From: JANNOG01 sp964516515 | Lineage (GTDB): Bacteria; Actinomycetota; Actinomycetes; Actinomycetales; JBBAYJ01 | Reading direction: 5' to 3' | NCBI GenBank assembly: GCA_964516515.1 | Contig: CAZEYA010000071.1 | Span: forward strand, 1-17,021 | DNA: 17,021 nt | In this document: positions 13,823-17,021 of the stretch, in pieces | How positions within the stretch are numbered: position 1 is the first letter of the stretch | How the letters are laid out: the number at the start of each line of letters is the position of its first letter | Notes under the pieces: generated by a model | What the model was told of the DNA's origin: nothing | Databases searched by the model: none | What the model saw: the letters and a program-made list of their open reading frames with translations, nothing else | Program-made: the position numbers and the translations under genes

Positions 13823-14245
13823 GACGATGCTGGCGCCCTTCCTACGGTTGCACGGGCCGCAGAGGATCTGCAGGTTGTCCTCCGTGCTCCCGCCGCCGAG
13901 CGACACCGGGATGACGTGGTCGTACTGGAGCTCGACGCCGAAACCGCACGCGCAGCATGCACCCCCGTCGCGCTTCCAGACCAGCTGCTTCACGTCCGGG
14001 GGGATCGGGGCCTGACCCATCGCTGCCACGGTCATCGCTCGGTTCACGCGGTCGTTATGCCGCATCGCTCGGGTCACGAGGAGTGCATACACCGCCTCCT
14101 GGCCCAATCCTTCGTTGTCGCTGTGCCAGCGATCGGCATGACGCCAGTAGGTCCGATCTCCCACCGACATGTACTCGACGGGATTCCGCGCCGACTGGGC
14201 CTCCATCGAACGGAACTCAGCCACGGGCAGGCGCCGGGGGGACAA
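13820..14245 (-). CDS. HNH endonuclease-domain protein
   Basis: This 141-residue frame has a C-terminal HNH domain: CACGFGVELQYDHVIPVSLG, then STEDNLQILCGPCNRRKGAS. It carries two CxxC zinc pairs, the catalytic DH, and the central Asn. The N-terminal half (WRHADRWHSDNEGLGQEA, VYALLVTRAMRHNDRVNRAM) is helical and unknown to me. The TTG at 14245 has no ribosome site, and ATGs at 14203 and 14170 are alternatives. The frame is open without any start back to the relaxase stop at 14375-14377, and that stretch (EPAAELVERDLVDPGRLLQV) also looks protein-like. The true start is therefore unresolved. HNH nucleases are frequent neighbours of mobile elements; a role in defence or element transfer is possible. 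Confidence 0.75.
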   Translation of the reverse strand: MSPRRLPVAEFRSMEAQSARNPVEYMSVGDRTYWRHADRWHSDNEGLGQEAVYALLVTRAMRHNDRVNRAMTVAAMGQAPIPPDVKQLVWKRDGGACCACGFGVELQYDHVIPVSLGGGSTEDNLQILCGPCNRRKGASIV

Positions 14246-14374
14246 GTGCTGCTTGCGCCCGACCTGGAGCAGGCGCCCTGGGTCGACAAGGTCGCGCTCA
14301 ACGAGCTCTGCGGCAGGCTCGGTCTGGCGCTCGCGGAGATGCGCTCTCCGGCCCCTCCGCTGCCTGCGCCTCGG

Positions 14375-15850
14375 TTACCGCGAGGCTGAGGGAGGACGGC
14401 TCACCTGGCTGCTCGTCGGGCGGTACGGCGTGGTCGGCAACCCGGTCGTCCGGACGCTCGTGACGAGCGGGGAGACGGCGACAGCGGCCGTCGTCGTCCG
14501 GCGCACGCATTCGGCAGTGAGCTGCTCTGCTGCGCGGCGCGCGGCCTGGGCCTGAGCGGCCCGTCCTGCACCTGGCGCAAGCGTGCCAACGACTCGGCCA
14601 GCGAGCTCAGGTGCGACAGCAGCGCCAGCAGCTGGCGGGTCTCGGCTTGCTTGACCAGCCGGGTCCCGAGCAGGGCTCCCGCGGCGCTGCGAGCGGTGCG
14701 GCTGCGCGCGGTGGCCGGCACGGTGCGGCGGTGCAGGTCGCGGGCTGCGCGGTCGTAGGAGTCGGCGGCGGCGCGCAGCGGGCCGCCGCGCTTGCGCTCG
14801 ACGAGCCAACTGACCGCGTTGAGCATCTCACTGGCCGCCGCAGCGGCGGCTTGGGCCGCCGCCCGGTCGGCGGGGCTGGCCTGGGGGCCGCTGGCGTGCC
14901 GGATCTGCTCGGCGGCTTCGCGCACCGAGTCCTGCGCGGACAGCCACGGCCGGAGCCGTTCGAGGTCGGACAGGTCCACCTCCGCCTGCGGTCCGCCGTG
15001 GGTCGTCCTGTTCCGGCGCGGCGGCTCGGTGCTTCCACCGGTGTGCTGACCGCCTGGGACCTTGGCGGCTCCGCCCGGCTGGTCCCAGCGGGCGCGCAGC
15101 TGCGGCAGGCTCAGGTCGGGGGCGAGCTTCCCGCCGCCAAACCAGATCGTCTGTCCATCACTGCTGCTGCCGGTGCCGCAGGGCAGGAGCGCGACGGCGT
15201 AGCCGGTGACCTCGTCGGGATTGCGGGTGCTGTACCGCTCACGGACCTGGACCCCGGACAGTCGAAGCCGGTCGGCGGATTCCTCCCAGTCCTGCGACCC
15301 GGCCAGCGCCACCCGGACGCGGCCGCGCAGCACCTCGCGATCCGGACCGGCTGGTGGCCGCAGACCTGCTTTGGCGCCGGCACGAACGGCTGCCTGGTGC
15401 TTGCGGAGCTCCCCGCGGGTCGTCTCCCGACCGGCCGTTCGATCCACCGGGCTGGTCGGCGTGAGGTGGTACTGCCGTTCGACGTCGAGGCTGACCTCGC
15501 GGGCGCGGTAAAGGCGTGATGCGGGAACACCCGACGGCCGTCCTGGCGCACCAGGGTCGCGACGACGTGCATGTGGGTGTCGGCGTGCCGGACCGCGACC
15601 CAGCGGACGGCGTCGATGTCCCCGTCCTTGGCCAGTCCCAGCCGGTCGAGGTACTGCGCCGCGATGTCACCCCACTCGGCATCGGTCAGCGTCCTGTCGT
15701 CAGGTGCGGCGCTGATCGCTAGGTGGTAGACGGGTTTGGCGTCCTTGCTGACGCCGCCGGCCCTCACGGGAGCGTCGAGCAGTCCGGCAAGGCGAGTCAC
15801 GTCGGCCCGACCGGTCGACCTGCGCTGCGGCGCGAGCAAGGCCCACGCCG
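14375..15850 (-). pseudogene. relaxase/mobilization protein with two frameshifts and no N-terminus
   Basis: Part 1 (~15850 to ~15512) has GRADVTRLAGLLDAPVRAGG, KPVYHLAISAAPDDRTLTDA and VRWVAVRHADTHMHVVATLV, the three-histidine metal site of actinobacterial mobilization relaxases. At the TTT run (plus 15509-15512) the frame shifts by one missing base. Part 2 continues YRAREVSLDVERQY, TSPVDRTAGRETTRGELRKH, then a long Ala/Arg-rich region with coiled-coil character. A second one-base loss near 14563 moves the frame from RQVQDG to AAQAQAARRAAEQLTAECVR, ending TAA at 14375. The N-terminal ~40 residues with the nicking tyrosine are not recognisable. It would have nicked plasmid or element DNA at oriT; now it is dead. 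Confidence 0.75.
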
Positions 15851-16030
15851 CCGCGCCGCGCCGCGCCAACCCACCAGGGCCCGCCTGGGTCTGGCGCCGG
15901 AGCAGGCGACACCTGGGCTGTGGCGCCCAGGCGGTGTTCCAGTAGTCGATCCCTACTGGGAGAAAGGTCAGGGCGCAGCAGCAAGGCCGGAGATGGACGT
16001 CGGGCGAGGATCCCTGGCTACTCTGGAGTG
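15851..16030. other. gap between relaxase remnant and MNT gene
   Basis: No recognisable gene. The missing N-terminus of the relaxase should lie here on the minus strand, but I find no frame that matches it. An oriT would be expected near this end of a mobilization gene; I see no diagnostic nick sequence. Confidence 0.3.
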
Positions 16031-16351
16031 ATGAAGCAGCCGACTGCCGCGACACGACGGCTCCATGCTGCCCTGACGCTTCACCGGAGTCGCATGGGTG
16101 ATGTGCTGGATCGGTACGGTGCTTACAACCTACGCATGTTCGGGTCAGTGGCGCGTGGCGACGCTCGTGAGGACAGCGACCTGGATCTCCTCGTAGATCT
16201 GGTACCTGGCGTCGGGAACGAGTTGCTCCGGGTGTCCGGGCTCGCCGAGGAGCTGAGCGCGCTGCTGGGCGTCCGAGTCGACGTCTTGGCGGCACCGCTC
16301 CTGCGTGATGAGGTCTCGGCCACCGCCCTTGCAGAAGCGGTGGCCGTGTGA
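16031..16351 (+). CDS. MNT-domain nucleotidyltransferase (MntA-like antitoxin)
   Basis: The protein is 106 residues from ATG 16031, with CTGGAG three bases upstream. The motif GSVARGDAREDSDLDLLVD (~residues 39-57) is the GSx10DxD active site of minimal nucleotidyltransferases. The rest (NELLRVSGLAEELSALLG, VRVDVLAAPLLRDEV) is normal for the family. MntA-type enzymes add AMP groups to the HEPN toxin HepT and neutralise it. Its stop is followed at once by a HepT remnant, confirming the pairing, but that partner is truncated. The antitoxin thus appears intact while its toxin is broken. An extended frame upstream to 15920 is not supported by any ribosome site. Confidence 0.85.
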   Translation: MKQPTAATRRLHAALTLHRSRMGDVLDRYGAYNLRMFGSVARGDAREDSDLDLLVDLVPGVGNELLRVSGLAEELSALLGVRVDVLAAPLLRDEVSATALAEAVAV

Positions 16352-16523
16352 GCTGTTCGGACGCAGACCGCATGACTTCAAGCAGGAGCACGCGAACACG
16401 CCGTGGTCCTCCATCGCGGGGCTTCGCAACGTCGTTGTCCACGAGTACTTCCGCGTCGACCCGGACATGATCCGCGACATCGTCGACACCCAGCTGGCAC
16501 CGCTACTGCTCGACATCGGCTGA
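16352..16523 (+). pseudogene. C-terminal stump of HEPN-domain toxin (HepT-like)
   Basis: In frame after the MNT stop, from about 16365, the sequence reads PHDFKQEHANTPWSSIAGLR, then NVVVHEYFRVDPD and IRDIVDTQLAPLL. This is the second half of a DUF86/HepT protein, with the RX4H catalytic motif (R-N-V-V-V-H) and the following EYF. HepT proteins are about 110 residues; the first ~55, forming the opening helices, are missing. There is no start codon with a ribosome site that would give a normal protein. A frame opening inside the MNT gene (16305) gives an unrelated N-terminus. RNase activity is unlikely because the HEPN dimer fold needs the missing helices. Confidence 0.65.
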
Positions 16524-16617
16524 GCGTCAGGTTTCCTCCCACCGGGCACCCGCGTCTGGAGGGCGGCCAGCTGTCACCGTTCTCGCACGTGCAACCGAGC
16601 AGCGTCCTCCCGGGGTT

Positions 16618-16634
16618 GTCGGGAGTTGCCCGAC
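16618..16634 (+). promoter_or_regulatory. hairpin upstream of the serine-recombinase fragment
   Basis: GTCGGG and CCCGAC form a 6-bp stem with an AGTTG loop, between the HepT remnant and the recombinase fragment. It could end the MNT transcript or belong to a recombination (res-like) site upstream of the recombinase. Neither can be decided by eye. Confidence 0.3.
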
Positions 16635-16689
16635 GCCTGAATTGGCCACTTGTCAGCGGTCCGGCCGAGCCAAGCTCAGGAGGTGCGCC

Positions 16690-16830
16690 ATGAGCGCGCT
16701 GCTTGTCGGGCACGACCGATGCTCCATCGACCAACGAGACCTGAGTGCGCAACGCAATGCCCTGCTCGATCTCGGCATCGAGTCGGCGGGATCTATGTCG
16801 ACCACGGCCTGACCCACGCCTACGTCCGTG
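16690..16830 (+). pseudogene. N-terminal fragment of a resolvase/invertase-type serine recombinase
   Basis: ATG 16690 has a strong AGGAGG ribosome site (16679-16684). The frame reads MSALLVGHDRCSIDQRDLSA, then QRNALLDLGIES. This is the start of small serine recombinases (usual form ARCS-x-DQ-x-L-x-AQ), with the catalytic Ser in RCS; the usual Ala before Arg is Asp here. One base appears lost near 16786-16790. In the first frame a TGA follows at 16810-16812, while the +1-shifted frame continues GIYVDHGLT as expected for the family. After that the similarity fades and no catalytic core or HTH follows. It is a dead fragment ending close to the tRNA-like copy D. Confidence 0.65.
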
Positions 16831-16937
16831 ACTGTCGGGAGGAGCTTGCGGCTCGATCCCTCGTCGCTGGTGTCGCGGATGGACCGTCGGGGCTGCCCGT
16901 CGGCACCACCTGGGGTCGTTCGGGGGGCTGGGGGCTC

Positions 16938-17021
16938 GTGCCTGAGTGGTGCCCCGGCCCGCCGGAACCAGGAAGAATGTGCTGGTCAGGGCCGGTACGA
17001 GCCGGCGGTCTTGAAAACCGT
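16938..17021 (+). repeat. tRNA-Ser(UGA)-like repeat, copy D (inverted, cut by window end)
   Basis: From GTGCCTGAG at 16938 to the last base, the plus strand aligns with copy A (minus 1460-1381) at roughly four of five positions, and also with copy B. It ends in the anticodon stem-loop GCGGT-CTTGAAA-ACCGT (UGA anticodon). The variable arm, T arm and acceptor would lie beyond the window. Orientation is opposite to copies A, B, C and E. It could be the intact parent of the family or another scar. Confidence 0.6.

Noticed and set aside
15111..16442. 443-codon minus-strand frame as one relaxase protein
   Set aside because: Only its middle resembles a relaxase. The first ~200 residues are antisense to the MNT gene, and the end is shifted out of the relaxase frame.

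Overview
The window looks like accessory DNA from a high-GC Gram-positive actinobacterium. The GC content is very high, GTG and TTG starts are frequent, and the gene families (SARP/LuxR-like regulator, CGNR zinc-finger protein, TerD-BRCT fusion, actinobacterial mobilization relaxase) are typical of that phylum. I cannot fix the genus from sequence alone.

Layout. 1-1330: the tail of a decayed IS630-type transposase, then an intact TerD-family protein with an N-terminal BRCT-like domain. 1333-1660: two tRNA-Ser(UGA)-like scars on the minus strand. 1658-4100: a LuxR-type regulator (-) divergent from a multi-pass membrane protein (+), followed by the truncated start of a second membrane protein. 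4104-5600: two wrecked genes facing each other, a uridine-kinase-like gene lacking its P-loop and a beta-propeller glycosidase-like gene spread over three frames. 5758-7109: an intact cluster, a CGNR/ABATE protein (-) divergent from a RidA-SRPBCC gene pair (+). 7255-7829: a Phd/YefM-RelE toxin-antitoxin pair (-). 8243-8366: a third tRNA-Ser-like scar. 8367-9537: mostly gene-poor, with one orphan small gene. 9538-12891: a complete four-gene OpuC-type compatible-solute ABC transporter operon. 12983-13405: a P450 gene with an internal deletion. 13620-13680: a fourth tRNA-Ser 3' fragment, with short direct repeats beside it. 13820-15850: an HNH endonuclease gene and a relaxase gene broken by two frameshifts. 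16031-16523: an MNT nucleotidyltransferase followed by a stump of its HEPN (HepT) partner. 16690-16830: a fragment of a serine recombinase. 16938-17021: another tRNA-Ser-like repeat, inverted and cut by the window edge.

Interpretation. Four tRNA-Ser(UGA)-like 3' fragments lie on the same strand and divide the window into segments of unrelated content. This is the pattern expected when integrative elements insert repeatedly at a tRNA gene and then decay. Intact cargo (OpuC operon, RidA cluster, RelE module, TerD-BRCT) alternates with broken genes that carry single-base frameshifts or in-frame internal deletions. The most unusual feature is a block of about 85 nt upstream of the anticodon loop. 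It is shared by three of the tRNA-like copies and appears to keep base-pairing while its sequence changes, so these copies are more than plain att-site duplications.
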